The notes beneath the pieces were generated by a model. That model saw only the letters and a list, made by a program, of their open reading frames with translations. It searched no databases and was not told where the DNA came from. Made by a program: the position numbers and the translations under genes. 64,000 nt of DNA, taken from Sphingobium lactosutens. Its GTDB lineage: Bacteria; Pseudomonadota; Alphaproteobacteria; Sphingomonadales; Sphingomonadaceae. Where the stretch lies: contig NZ_QJQX01000085.1 in NCBI RefSeq assembly GCF_013393185.1, positions 95,034 to 159,033 on the forward strand, written 5' to 3'. This document shows, in pieces, positions 54,850-62,582 of this stretch; the stretch's first letter is position 1, and each line of letters opens with the position of its first letter.

Positions 54850-57147
54850 TCAGATCCCGAAATCATCGCCATCAAGACCCGCGGACAGGTCCGGTCGCAA
54901 CTCGATAAGCGTCTGATCCTCCACCACGGGAACGGCAGGTGCCTGCCTGTACCCGCGTTCGGTCCGGTCCCGCTCCTGGGGAACCGTCTCTCGCTGCTCA
55001 CCGCCTTTAGATTGGGCAGCGGCGTCGCCGCTCCGCTGCCGCGCTGCATCGACCAGCGGGTCGCGAATGGGCTCTGTGCGCACCCCATCCTGTGACTCCA
55101 CCTGTCCAGCGGCGGGCGCATGGGGCTCCTGATCCTGCGCACTGCCTGGAACGGTCAAGTCAGCGACATTCTCAATGACCTGCGCGGCTCCATCACGACC
55201 ACCCGCTTCACTGCTCTGTCCCCCCTCCTGGAAGGCCCCCTCCCCGCGCCGCGAGCGGATCGGCTTTACCTCCTTACGACGGACGAAGCCGACGGCCACC
55301 GACGGGTAATCCTTATACTGCAGCACAAGCCGCGCCGCCGGAAAGCCATCGGGAAATTTGACGAAGGCATGGAGCGAAGGAAGGTTCGTGATGTCGTCGG
55401 CAATGACCAGGGGTTCGGTCTGCTTGCGCGGCGTCAGGGTCGAGGCATCGCGCGTATTATTGTAGCCATAGCTGTACGCCTCATCCATCTGGCGCACTTC
55501 CCGGTTGCCGATATAGCGCGCACATTGTTCGGCGGTGTCGAGATCGGAGGTGGCGAGGATCAGTTTGGAGCGCGCGAGCGAGGCCAGATTTTTCGCGCCA
55601 TGCTCGCCATAAACCTCCACCAGCTTTTCAAAACTATGGAGGCCAAGGATCATCGCGCCGCCATAGGCACGGGCGGTCTGAAGACCGTTTTCGATCGCGG
55701 GCAGACGGTGCAGCGCACCGAGCTCGTCAAACATGAACCAGGTGCGCAGCGACCGTGTCCGCGGCATTGCCATGAGGTTGTTGATGGCAAGGTCCATCCA
55801 GAGGGTCAGGAGCGCCTTGTTCATCGGCAGATCGAGATAATGGGAGGTGATGAATAGGATCGCGCCGGGCTTCTTCTCGCCAGTGATCCATTGACGAATA
55901 GAGAAGGGTTCGCCTTCCTCTGGAAGGAAGCGCAGCACCTGCGCATTGGTGTTGAAAACGGCGCGGATCGACTCCGCCATGCGCGCCGCTTCCGGCGCCG
56001 TGAGCGGGTCCGCGATCGTGTTGGAGAGATAGCGGTGAACGCGCGCCAGATCGGCCGTCATCAGATTTTCGGAAAGTGCAAGATTGGTGGCCTCGCCCCG
56101 CTCGATCAGGCGAATGCACATTTCGATGAAAAGCGTGCGGGCAGCGAGCGCCCAGAAGGGTTCGGAGGACCCGCCGTCAGAAGGGATGAGCGCGGCCGCC
56201 GCAGAGGTGAAATCGCTATGCGTAGAGCAGTCGTTGAAGATGGACCAGGCTGGGCAACGTTCATCCATGGGATTGAGAATTGTGTCGCGCGCGGGATCGT
56301 AAAAGGACTCCACATAAGCGCCGGTCAGGTCGAAGATGACCGCGCTGTCCTGCCGCGCGCGCATCTGCGCAACGAGGCTCCGCAGCTCAGTCGTCTTGCC
56401 CGAACCGGTGGTGCCGATCAGCATGACATGGGACTGCTCGAGCCGATAGGGAAAGGGGATGCCGCCAAGGCTGTACGGGTGATGGATCCCCCTACCCTTT
56501 CGCTCGGCAAATGGGAGACGCAAAATGTCCGCAGGCTTCATGCCTGGACAGAGCTGCGCTACATCCTCTTCAAACTTGATCCGGTTATGGTCAATGATCT
56601 CCGATCGCAGCAATTCGACATCAACCAGCATGGCGCCGCGCTCATGCCGTTCCTGAAGGATCGACTTTCCCCTCCGTTTGGACATATCGACAAAGGCGAT
56701 GGCTGCAGGAACGGTGATGAAAACCGACAGCAGGAAGGATCCAAGCAGCCCCTTCATGGCCACCGCCCAGGCGCGGATCACGTCCGGGATATAAGGTACG
56801 GCTGACATGATAGTGCGCACGATCTTGCCGCTCGCCAGGGTGACGTTGACGCGCTTCATCGGATCGAGATCGACCCAGTCCCAAAGCTCGGCATAGACCT
56901 TCATGCAGATGAGCTGAAAACCATGCTCATCAAGCTTCACCGACATGATGCCAAACCAGCAGCTGAGGAACACAAAGAACCAAAAGATGACGGGCATTTT
57001 CGCGCCCGAAAGCCACATCATCAGTTCGTGAGAAAGGAGCTGGCTGCCGCGCGTGAAATTGCCCGAATTGCGCTGTACTTCGCCGCGCGCCGAATGATGG
57101 CTGAGCGGGATGTTCTGCCCGTTGGTGCGGATGTCCTTACCGGCCAT
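54850..57147 (-). CDS. traD: Type IV secretion coupling protein (TraD/TrwB-like), 765 aa
   Basis: Links the relaxosome to the secretion channel and pumps DNA. Two N-terminal membrane segments, PVIFWFFVFLSCWFGIM and LGSFLLSVFITVPAAIAF, precede Walker A GTTGSGKTT and Walker B FMFDELGALHR, with QTARAYGGAMILGLHS after it. The C-terminal 130 residues are charged and low-complexity, a likely relaxase-docking tail. ATG 57147 overlaps the end of the RHH gene by 11 bases. No mating-pair genes are in the window. Confidence 0.92.
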   Translation of the reverse strand: MAGKDIRTNGQNIPLSHHSARGEVQRNSGNFTRGSQLLSHELMMWLSGAKMPVIFWFFVFLSCWFGIMSVKLDEHGFQLICMKVYAELWDWVDLDPMKRVNVTLASGKIVRTIMSAVPYIPDVIRAWAVAMKGLLGSFLLSVFITVPAAIAFVDMSKRRGKSILQERHERGAMLVDVELLRSEIIDHNRIKFEEDVAQLCPGMKPADILRLPFAERKGRGIHHPYSLGGIPFPYRLEQSHVMLIGTTGSGKTTELRSLVAQMRARQDSAVIFDLTGAYVESFYDPARDTILNPMDERCPAWSIFNDCSTHSDFTSAAAALIPSDGGSSEPFWALAARTLFIEMCIRLIERGEATNLALSENLMTADLARVHRYLSNTIADPLTAPEAARMAESIRAVFNTNAQVLRFLPEEGEPFSIRQWITGEKKPGAILFITSHYLDLPMNKALLTLWMDLAINNLMAMPRTRSLRTWFMFDELGALHRLPAIENGLQTARAYGGAMILGLHSFEKLVEVYGEHGAKNLASLARSKLILATSDLDTAEQCARYIGNREVRQMDEAYSYGYNNTRDASTLTPRKQTEPLVIADDITNLPSLHAFVKFPDGFPAARLVLQYKDYPSVAVGFVRRKEVKPIRSRRGEGAFQEGGQSSEAGGRDGAAQVIENVADLTVPGSAQDQEPHAPAAGQVESQDGVRTEPIRDPLVDAARQRSGDAAAQSKGGEQRETVPQERDRTERGYRQAPAVPVVEDQTLIELRPDLSAGLDGDDFGI

Positions 57148-57427
57148 GGTAGAGCTCCATCCGCTTGTCGGTTTCTGCGACCACGCGGTCACGATATTGG
57201 GGGAATTGTTCGCGCAGGATGATGTCGAGGGCGAGCTGCTGGAACTCGCTGATACGCGCCAATCGCAGCCGGCTTGCATCCTCGAGCGCATCGCCCGACA
57301 AAGACTGGTCGATCGCCGCGCGAATAAGATCGGCGGTCGCGACCCCACGGGCCAGAGCGTGCCGCTCAAGGCGCTGCCATTGATCCTGCTCAAGCCGGAT
57401 CGTGTAACGCCGTTGTTTAACTGTCAT
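57137..57427 (-). CDS. Ribbon-helix-helix relaxosome accessory protein, 96 aa
   Basis: TVKQRRYTIRLEQDQWQRLERHALARGVATADLIRAAIDQSL is a clear ribbon-helix-helix fold with a basic strand; the rest is helical. Such proteins bind oriT next to the nick (TrwA/TraY/MobC-like role). ATG at 57425-57427 follows GGAGGAATGG; the open frame upstream of it lacks start support. First gene of the transfer operon, directly next to the candidate oriT. Confidence 0.8.
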   Translation of the reverse strand: MTVKQRRYTIRLEQDQWQRLERHALARGVATADLIRAAIDQSLSGDALEDASRLRLARISEFQQLALDIILREQFPQYRDRVVAETDKRMELYHGR

Positions 57428-57860
57428 CCACCATTCCTCCAAGCAGCGAGGTTGGTGGGGATTACGAAAGTTCAGTCTCGATACCTGATCGACTGAATGA
57501 TTGCAAGTCGTCGGACATTGCACGCCGAGAAACACCTCTATCGCTTATGCTTCCTCTTAGATCGGCTTACGGCAGACATTTGGCAGACATCGCAAACACG
57601 CCAAAATGCCAATATTCTGGTCTTTTCTTGAACCGCAGGTGCATACGGTGTGCTGCCTGACCACTTGGGAAGGCACTTAACCAAATGGCGCGCTGGTTAC
57701 CTGTAACCGGCTCCTTCTTTCCCGGCCCCAGGGCCGGGTCGCCGATCCGGCAGGGATTGGCTCCGCCCATCGGGCGGAAGGATATGGCTTGGCCATATAT
57801 CGCCGTGGCATGAGGGTGTTCCTCCCTCTACGCCGCGGCGAAACCGCCCCCAAAACCGGC
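57428..57860. other. Candidate origin of transfer (oriT) region
   Basis: Non-coding and repeat-rich: direct repeats GGCAGACAT at 57571 and 57582; inverted repeats GGTTAC/GTAACC (57695-57708), CCCGGCCC/GGGCCGGG (57721-57738), TCCGCCC/GGGCGGA (57762-57778) and ATATGGC/GCCATAT (57782-57798). It lies upstream of the RHH-traD-traA operon, where MobF oriT sites are found. The nick site cannot be assigned. The 57861-58071 stretch beyond it shows nothing coding. Confidence 0.5.
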
Positions 57861-58071
57861 TCCAGGCGAAAAGCAGTTCCGCCGCCAAACGACGATGCTA
57901 TTCCGGCGCTCGTGCGCCACAATATGGGGAGATGGAAGGAGCGCGGATTGAATGGCCGACCGCCACACTTCCAAGGACAATTCCCGCGCAAGATCAAAGG
58001 GATTGAGCTGGACTGAGGAGGAGCTATAACGGCCCCGTCCACAATCCGATCCGACATATGGGAAATGATCC

Positions 58072-58290
58072 ATGGCCAAAGATCTGGACAAGGAACGGGC
58101 TGCCATTGCGGCGGAAGAAGCCAAGCTGGTCGAACGCAAAAAGCAGCTCGCTGAAAAGGAACGAGATGCCTCGCTGAAGGTCATCGAAAAAGCGGGCCTG
58201 ATGAAGCTGTCCCTGGAGGATCTGGAAGCGCTGGTCGGGCGCATCCGCAAGCTTGGGGTCGAGGAGGTTCAGCGTCGCCTGGCGGCGTGA
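58072..58290 (+). CDS. Small coiled-coil plasmid protein (TraC-like or DUF6437-like), 72 aa
   Basis: ATG 58072. Residues 1-45 form a highly charged coiled coil (KERAAIAAEEAKLVERKKQLAEKER), then LEDLEALVGRIRKLGVEEVQRRL. Small coiled-coil proteins of this type lie opposite the tra operon in alphaproteobacterial plasmids and are called TraC or DUF6437; the name is tentative. Transcribed away from traD; a hairpin follows it. It may bind the relaxosome. Confidence 0.65.
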   Translation: MAKDLDKERAAIAAEEAKLVERKKQLAEKERDASLKVIEKAGLMKLSLEDLEALVGRIRKLGVEEVQRRLAA

Positions 58291-58314
58291 AGGCCAAACC
58301 GATCCTAACGAAAA

Positions 58315-58347
58315 TGGGCAGGCCGGGCTCGATGCCCAGCCTGCCCA
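58315..58347. terminator. Hairpin after the small coiled-coil gene
   Basis: TGGGCAGGC / GCCTGCCCA, 9-base stem, with a loop that also contains GGGC/GCCC. No T-run follows. Confidence 0.5.
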
Positions 58348-58402
58348 ATGACCCAGGCCATAAGATCTTGGGGAGAGCCTCACCGACCCTCCCCTTTAGA
58401 TT

Positions 58403-58549
58403 TCAATAGCTGTCGTCCAGCTTGCCTGGAATGCTGTACACCACCCGGTTGATGATGGTCGTTGGCAGAGCGCCATAATCGCCTTCATCAATGGCGAAGA
58501 ACCCACCCTCTTCATCCCGGATGATGTGCTGCGGAAAGTAGCTCGTCAT
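58403..58549 (-). CDS. Possible small acidic protein or gene remnant, 48 aa
   Basis: From ATG 58547-58549 the frame reads TSYFPQHIIRDEEGG then FFAIDEGDYGALPTTIINRVVYSIPG, a protein-like acidic sequence. The same frame continues open upstream for another 24 codons (HNAFAAEGTYIAAFANAELRAM) without a good start, so the gene may be a truncated remnant. No ribosome site is visible. Confidence 0.4.
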   Translation of the reverse strand: MTSYFPQHIIRDEEGGFFAIDEGDYGALPTTIINRVVYSIPGKLDDSY

Positions 58550-58939
58550 CGCGCGTAGCTCGGCGTTGGCAAATGCTGCGATGTAGGTGCCCTCTGCGGC
58601 GAAAGCGTTGTGATTGATGTGCGTGGGTTTTCCTCATCAAAATGAAAATTTAGGTCAGCGGGCATGTGGATCGTGGCTGGGTCAACCACGGCGAAGCCGC
58701 CGCGAAACGGGGAGCGGAGGACCCGATTTTGCTGCGGCCGGAACGGAGCGCAGCGCAGTGGAGGGCGCGGCAAAATTGGAGGGGCCGCTCATCGTTGAGG
58801 CAGCCATGGTCCACATTACAGGAGAGAAAATCAGTGAGATATTCCCCCCTGTCGTTGGCATGCCGTTTCTAGGGAACTCGACACGCCGACCGAGGTGGTA
58901 CGCGTCATGCAGGCACGATGTTCAAGGACGAAAAACAAC

Positions 58940-58965
58940 GCCCTCGGGCAGGAAAAGCCGAGGGC
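58940..58965 (-). terminator. Intrinsic terminator, minus direction
   Basis: GCCCTCGG / CCGAGGGC with a 10-base loop, followed on the minus strand by GTTGTTTTTCG. It fits the end of the ssb transcript. Confidence 0.65.
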
Positions 58966-59174
58966 GCTGCTTGCATGCTGTCGGGCATCCAAGTCGGGGC
59001 CAATCTAGCGGAACAGATCCGCATCGACAATCTACCGTTGGCCATACTGCGCCTCGTTTTCGCAAGAGAAAGCTCGGTAAGTTCGAGCAATCATCGGGAG
59101 CATTCGCACTTTACGGTTTCAATGCATCCGTCGGCCTTTGGCTGGCATGTCGGGAGATGATAGGGACTGCAATT

Positions 59175-59206
59175 AGCCCCGCCTCCAAGGGGGAAGAGGC
59201 GGGGCT
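59175..59206. terminator. Strong GC hairpin
   Basis: AGCCCCGCCTC / GAGGCGGGGCT, a perfect 11-base stem with a 10-base loop; no T-run. Downstream of the putative gene at 59263-59553. Confidence 0.55.
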
Positions 59207-59262
59207 TATCGGGTCCTCCAAGGGGGAGGCGGGTGAACAATGCGCTTTCGTACATGAGTCGC

Positions 59263-59553
59263 CTATTCATCGCGCGCCTTATATCGTCGGATTCTAGACG
59301 ACAGCTCGCCAGGCTCGGACCCACCCAGGTGATGATCATTCTCGTCGGGCTCATCTTCGCTCCGCGCGAAAACCTGCGCAAAAAAGCTCTGCAGCGGCCG
59401 ATCCCATACCACCGCTGCTCCTGTTATCCGTCCCGCCCCCACTAGCGGCTCTAATTCATATCGGCTGACCTGCACTGCCCCTGTATCATCGCCGCGTTTG
59501 AAGCTGCGAGGCGGGCCGAAGGCCCGCCCCGTTTCGTCAGTCCGCGCCGGCAT
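59263..59553 (-). CDS. Unknown protein overlapping the end of ssb, 96 aa
   Basis: From ATG 59551-59553: PARTDETGRAFGPPRSFKRGD...YELEPLVGAGRITGAAVVWDR then a strongly acidic SEDEPDEND tail. The start lies 17 bases inside the ssb gene and there is no ribosome site, so it would depend on coupled translation. The amino-acid composition is plausible and a hairpin follows its stop. No family is recognised; it could be a chance frame. Confidence 0.4.
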   Translation of the reverse strand: MPARTDETGRAFGPPRSFKRGDDTGAVQVSRYELEPLVGAGRITGAAVVWDRPLQSFFAQVFARSEDEPDENDHHLGGSEPGELSSRIRRYKARDE

Positions 59554-59860
59554 TCGACGATAAAATACCAAATTTCTCGACAATCCGATCGGTGGTGAAG
59601 ACGGTTTCGCCCTCGCGCTCGTAGGAGGTGTCGCGCATGGTACCCTCAGCGAAAATCAGGTCGCCCACCCGGAGACGTTCGGCGATAGTCTTGCGGTAAC
59701 GCTCATTGAAGATGGTGACCCGGTTCCAGTTAGTGTCATCGACCCATTCCTCGCCGTTCTTGCGGCGGAAATTGCTGGCGATCTTGAGATGGGTGACATT
59801 GCCGCTGGCCTGGATTGCACCGACATTGCCAATGACTTCGAATTTGGCGAAATTGATCAT
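59537..59860 (-). CDS. ssb: Single-stranded DNA-binding protein (SSB-like, short), 107 aa
   Basis: An OB-fold protein. INFAKFEVIGNVGAIQASGNVTHLKIASNF is the SSB opening; WNRVTIFNERYRKTIAERLRVGDLIFAEGTMRDTSYE follows, then a short tail without the acidic DDDIPF tip of full SSB. So it lacks the partner-binding end and resembles plasmid SSB or PriB-like proteins. ATG at 59858-59860 has AAGGAC 7 bases upstream; the longer open frame starts inside the inverted repeat. Confidence 0.85.
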   Translation of the reverse strand: MINFAKFEVIGNVGAIQASGNVTHLKIASNFRRKNGEEWVDDTNWNRVTIFNERYRKTIAERLRVGDLIFAEGTMRDTSYEREGETVFTTDRIVEKFGILSSNAGAD

Positions 59861-59918
59861 TATGATGTCCTTGCTTCTTCCGTTGCTAACGCAAGGTTTG
59901 GCAAGCGCATATTGAGGC

Positions 59919-60000
59919 GAGGACAAGTGAAAAAACGGAGGGTCCGCCGTAGGCAGGAAACCGTCGCAATGCGCAGCATTGCATTTTTTCACTTGTCCTC
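59919..60000. repeat. 82-base element with perfect 17-base terminal inverted repeats
   Basis: GAGGACAAGTGAAAAAA at 59919-59935 and TTTTTTCACTTGTCCTC at 59984-60000 are perfect inverted copies. Inside lies GCAATGC/GCATTGC (59966-59982). It sits in the leader or promoter of ssb. It may be a miniature transposable element or a large regulatory hairpin. No clear target-site duplication flanks it. Confidence 0.7.
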
Positions 60001-60365
60001 ATTAGCCGTATCGAAGCTAGATCAAACCGGTAGCGACGAGAGAAGGAGAGATGGCGGATATCCACTCGTCCTCCGCTTTAACATGGCTATGATTTGATCC
60101 AGTTCCGTTGAAACATCATCCACATCGCAGCCGATGTGATGCGTGGATTGAAGTTCATGGCGATTCCAATCCGTTGGTCGCGGTCGCGCCGCAGGTTGCT
60201 ACATCAGTTGGCGGCGGCTGATGTGGATCGCCCACGCGCGCGATGAAACATTGTCTGGGCTGCAATGGTCGATTTCAGCAGCGTCTGCTGAAGCATGGGC
60301 AACACGGCCCTGCGCGCGCGTGCCGTTCAGCAGCACCGAACAGTCCGCCGCCGTCAGGCGGCCGC
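60001..60365. other. Gap between primase and ssb with several dyads
   Basis: No gene supported. Dyads: CACATCG/CGATGTG near 60120-60138, ACATCAG/CTGATGT near 60201-60224 and TTCAGCAG/CTGCTGAA near 60276-60294. This could be a replication-control or promoter region, but no iterons or Rep gene are seen. Confidence 0.4.
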
Positions 60366-61340
60366 TTATTTTTTCATCCTGATGCCCCGATGCTCATCAT
60401 TCCAATCCTCATATCTGCGGTCGGGGAAGATCGCATCCACCCTTTTGCCTTGGGCCTCATATTCTTCGGCCGCTCGCTCAACCGCCGCTCGACCTGCAGC
60501 ATTATTATCGCCCGCTAGCGTCACATGCTCCACCTCGTCAGGGAGGTCGACATAGGGCATCGAGCCGGTGCCCAGGGTGATCCACACAGGAACTTTGGGC
60601 GATTTCATTCTCAGGGTGAGCCCATCCTCCGGTCCTTCGGTCAGGATGATCCGTTTTTCCGGCGGGGCAAGCCGAACCGCACTGCCACGGATCTGCCCCA
60701 GGCTGACCTTAGGGTTTGCCATGTCGGCCTTTTGGCCGTCCTCCGTCAGGAAGATACTTTGGATGCCAACGATCTTACCGCGGCGATCCTGCGCTCCGAG
60801 CACCAGAGCCGAACAGCGGCGTCCACTGGCGCCGGTCTTTTTGTCGCGCCAGAGTGCCACGCGCCCATATCGCGCGGTCGCAGGAACATCAGCGGTGATG
60901 CCGCGCGAGGCGAGATAAAGCTCTGCAGGCGTGCCCTTGATGCTTAGGGTGTCCTGCCATTCGGCCTGCGCGGCCAGAACAGCCGCAGCGCGGTCCGCCT
61001 TCTCCTGTCGCACCAAAGCGGCCCGATCCCGTGGGGCCGCCTCCGGCAAGCCCTCTTCTCCGAGCAGAATGGCGACAGCATCGACAAATTCGCGGCCCTC
61101 AAAATTCATGATGAAGTCTATGGCATCGCCCCTCGCGCCGCAGCCAAAGCAATGAAATACCCCCTTCGCATCATTGACGCGGAAGCTCGGTGTCTTCTCA
61201 TTGTGGAAGGGGCAAAGGCCGACATGTTCATTGCCTGCTTTGCGAAGCTTCACATGTCGCCCAACAATGTGGCTGAGGTCAAAGCGCGCTTTTGCGCGCT
61301 CGACGTCCTGCCTGAATTGATTGCTACGCCAGTTCTTCAT
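60366..61340 (-). CDS. CHC2 zinc-finger/Toprim primase-like protein, 324 aa
   Basis: N-terminal CHC2 zinc ribbon: CPFHNEKTPSF and FHCFGCGARGD, as in DnaG. A linker follows, then a Toprim core: ILTEGPEDGL with the conserved Glu, and LAGDNNAAG with the acidic pair partly changed (DxD reads DNN). Only 324 residues, so the DnaG C-terminal helicase-binding domain is absent; this is the plasmid-type short primase. ATG 61338-61340 is preferred over TTG further up. It primes the transferred strand or plasmid replication. Confidence 0.87.
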   Translation of the reverse strand: MKNWRSNQFRQDVERAKARFDLSHIVGRHVKLRKAGNEHVGLCPFHNEKTPSFRVNDAKGVFHCFGCGARGDAIDFIMNFEGREFVDAVAILLGEEGLPEAAPRDRAALVRQEKADRAAAVLAAQAEWQDTLSIKGTPAELYLASRGITADVPATARYGRVALWRDKKTGASGRRCSALVLGAQDRRGKIVGIQSIFLTEDGQKADMANPKVSLGQIRGSAVRLAPPEKRIILTEGPEDGLTLRMKSPKVPVWITLGTGSMPYVDLPDEVEHVTLAGDNNAAGRAAVERAAEEYEAQGKRVDAIFPDRRYEDWNDEHRGIRMKK

Positions 61341-61364
61341 CACGGCTCGCCTACTCAATGTCGC

Positions 61365-61763
61365 TCAACGATAGACCGCGCCGGGACACTCGCCCGCGAC
61401 CATCCAGCCATTGTCCCATTTTGGTTTATAGATCGCCCTCCCCGCCTCCAGCTGCAGACAAGAGAGGCTGCGGCCCCGAACATAGACCATGGCCAATGTC
61501 CGGCCATAATCGTCAGTGCTGATCCGCGTCACCCGCAAGGGGCCGGTTATGATCTGCCGCAATGACGCCTTGCTGGCGGCGGCAAGCCGCGCATCGCATA
61601 TCGCGCCAGGCTTGGGATAGGGACGACAGCGGCCATTGCTGGGATCATCGGGGGCATCGATGCCAAGAAGCCGAATGCGCTCGGCGCCGCAGTGAAGGGT
61701 GTCGCCATCGACAACAGTGCAGCTGGTCGATGCGGCAGCGAGAAGCGTGAAAGCAAGAAACAC
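61365..61763 (-). CDS. Secreted thermonuclease-like (SNase) protein, 132 aa
   Basis: A short signal peptide (VFLAFTLLAAASTSC) is followed by an SNase-like domain: VVDGDTLHCGAERIRLLGIDAPD with metal Asp residues, then ISTDDYGRTLAMVYV containing a catalytic Arg, and WMVAGECPG at the end. GTG at 61761-61763 is chosen on AGGAG 5 bases upstream. It lies 24 bases upstream of the primase gene on the same strand; on conjugative plasmids such nucleases lie near the transfer and primase genes. It degrades nucleic acids in the periplasm. Confidence 0.85.
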   Translation of the reverse strand: MFLAFTLLAAASTSCTVVDGDTLHCGAERIRLLGIDAPDDPSNGRCRPYPKPGAICDARLAAASKASLRQIITGPLRVTRISTDDYGRTLAMVYVRGRSLSCLQLEAGRAIYKPKWDNGWMVAGECPGAVYR

Positions 61764-61986
61764 GTGATCTCCTGAACCTGGGAATTTCTCTTTTTCTTTG
61801 AGGCACATGGTGCCCGAAAGTGAACCCAAATGGAAGCGATAACCGATTGAGATGGTTTCCTTTTTTCTCGGCTTGCAACTCCGAATGGGACCGGCTGCCG
61901 CGCGATCTCGGCTCTCAGAGCCAGCCCTCTGCTTACGAAGCGAAGTCCCTCGACATGCTGCCCCATTGGCTATGCGGCCGGGCCGG

Positions 61987-62124
61987 TCACGCCAGCGCAG
62001 GACGGTCTCGGGGCTGATCTGGGCATCGGTCGGCCCTTGCGCGGGGAGAAAAGGGGCGGCGCGATGGCCGCCCGGCCTGGATCAGGCGGCAAAGGCGATT
62101 GCAGGCGCGGTTTTTGTTGATCAT
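61987..62124 (-). CDS. Doubtful small Arg/Pro-rich protein, 45 aa
   Basis: ATG at 62122-62124 follows AAAAGGAATAGACGAC, a fair ribosome site. The product INKNRACNRLCRLIQAGRPS... is very basic and has no recognisable family; the region has many overlapping open frames because of high GC. Real or chance cannot be told. Confidence 0.25.
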   Translation of the reverse strand: MINKNRACNRLCRLIQAGRPSRRPFSPRARADRCPDQPRDRPALA

Positions 62125-62481
62125 GTCGTCTATTCCTTTTGAAATGGAGCCGAAGGCGATGTCGCGCCATCGGCTTCTGCCTGCTGGCGAAGCGGGTCGG
62201 GGAATGGCGCAATGAGGGCTGATCGCGGCGGAGGGGACTCCCCACCTTTTACAAGCGGTAATTTCCGTGATCGGCAGCCCGTCTTGACTTCCACTCCTCG
62301 GCTCGCGGTTGCAGCACTGCTGCTGCAACCCTTGCCTCGCGGCGAGCAGCGGGTGTGCAAGCGGAAGAACCCTTCGCGGGGACCCGGCTGCACGGAGCGC
62401 GTCAGCGTGGAGGAAGCTGGGCGGAAGGCGCTTTGAAGCGCGCCGAGGGCGGAGCCCTAAGCACCTTGAACAGAACGATGC

Positions 62482-62577
62482 GCGTGCTGCGCACGCACTT
62501 TGTTTGTAGCGGTGCGATGCACCGCAGTCGTCGCCGGGCCGTTACGCTATGAGGAGGCTTCTCGTCCCGGCGACGAC
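62482..62577. ncRNA. Structured segment beside IS110 transposase, candidate bridge RNA or terminator
   Basis: Three consecutive dyads: GCGTGC/GCACGC (62482-62496), GCGGTGC/GCACCGC (62509-62525), GTCGTCGCCGGG/CCCGGCGACGAC (62527-62577, perfect 12-base arms). It lies just past the transposase stop. IS110/IS1111 elements encode a structured bridge RNA in a non-coding end; whether it is this end or the other is unknown. Confidence 0.4.
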
Positions 62578-62582
62578 AAATG

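Larger units (their letters stand above)
58550..59262. other. Non-coding stretch between small genes and the ssb operon
   Basis: Several overlapping open frames here look like chance. The stretch holds two terminator-like hairpins at 58940-58965 and 59175-59206, which argues against a gene crossing it. Confidence 0.5.
61764..62582. other. Mostly non-coding stretch between nuclease and IS110 transposase
   Basis: Only a doubtful small gene (61987-62124) is seen. The dyad GGTTGCAGCA/TGCTGCAACC lies at 62307-62330. The right end (62482-62577) is highly structured and is listed separately. Confidence 0.5.

Noticed and set aside
57677..58057. Overlapping open frames on both strands in the gap before the coiled-coil gene
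   Set aside because: Arg/Pro-rich, in the repeat-rich candidate oriT; no start signals.
58614..59297. 227-codon plus-strand frame
   Set aside because: Contains two terminator-like hairpins, has mixed composition and no ribosome site.
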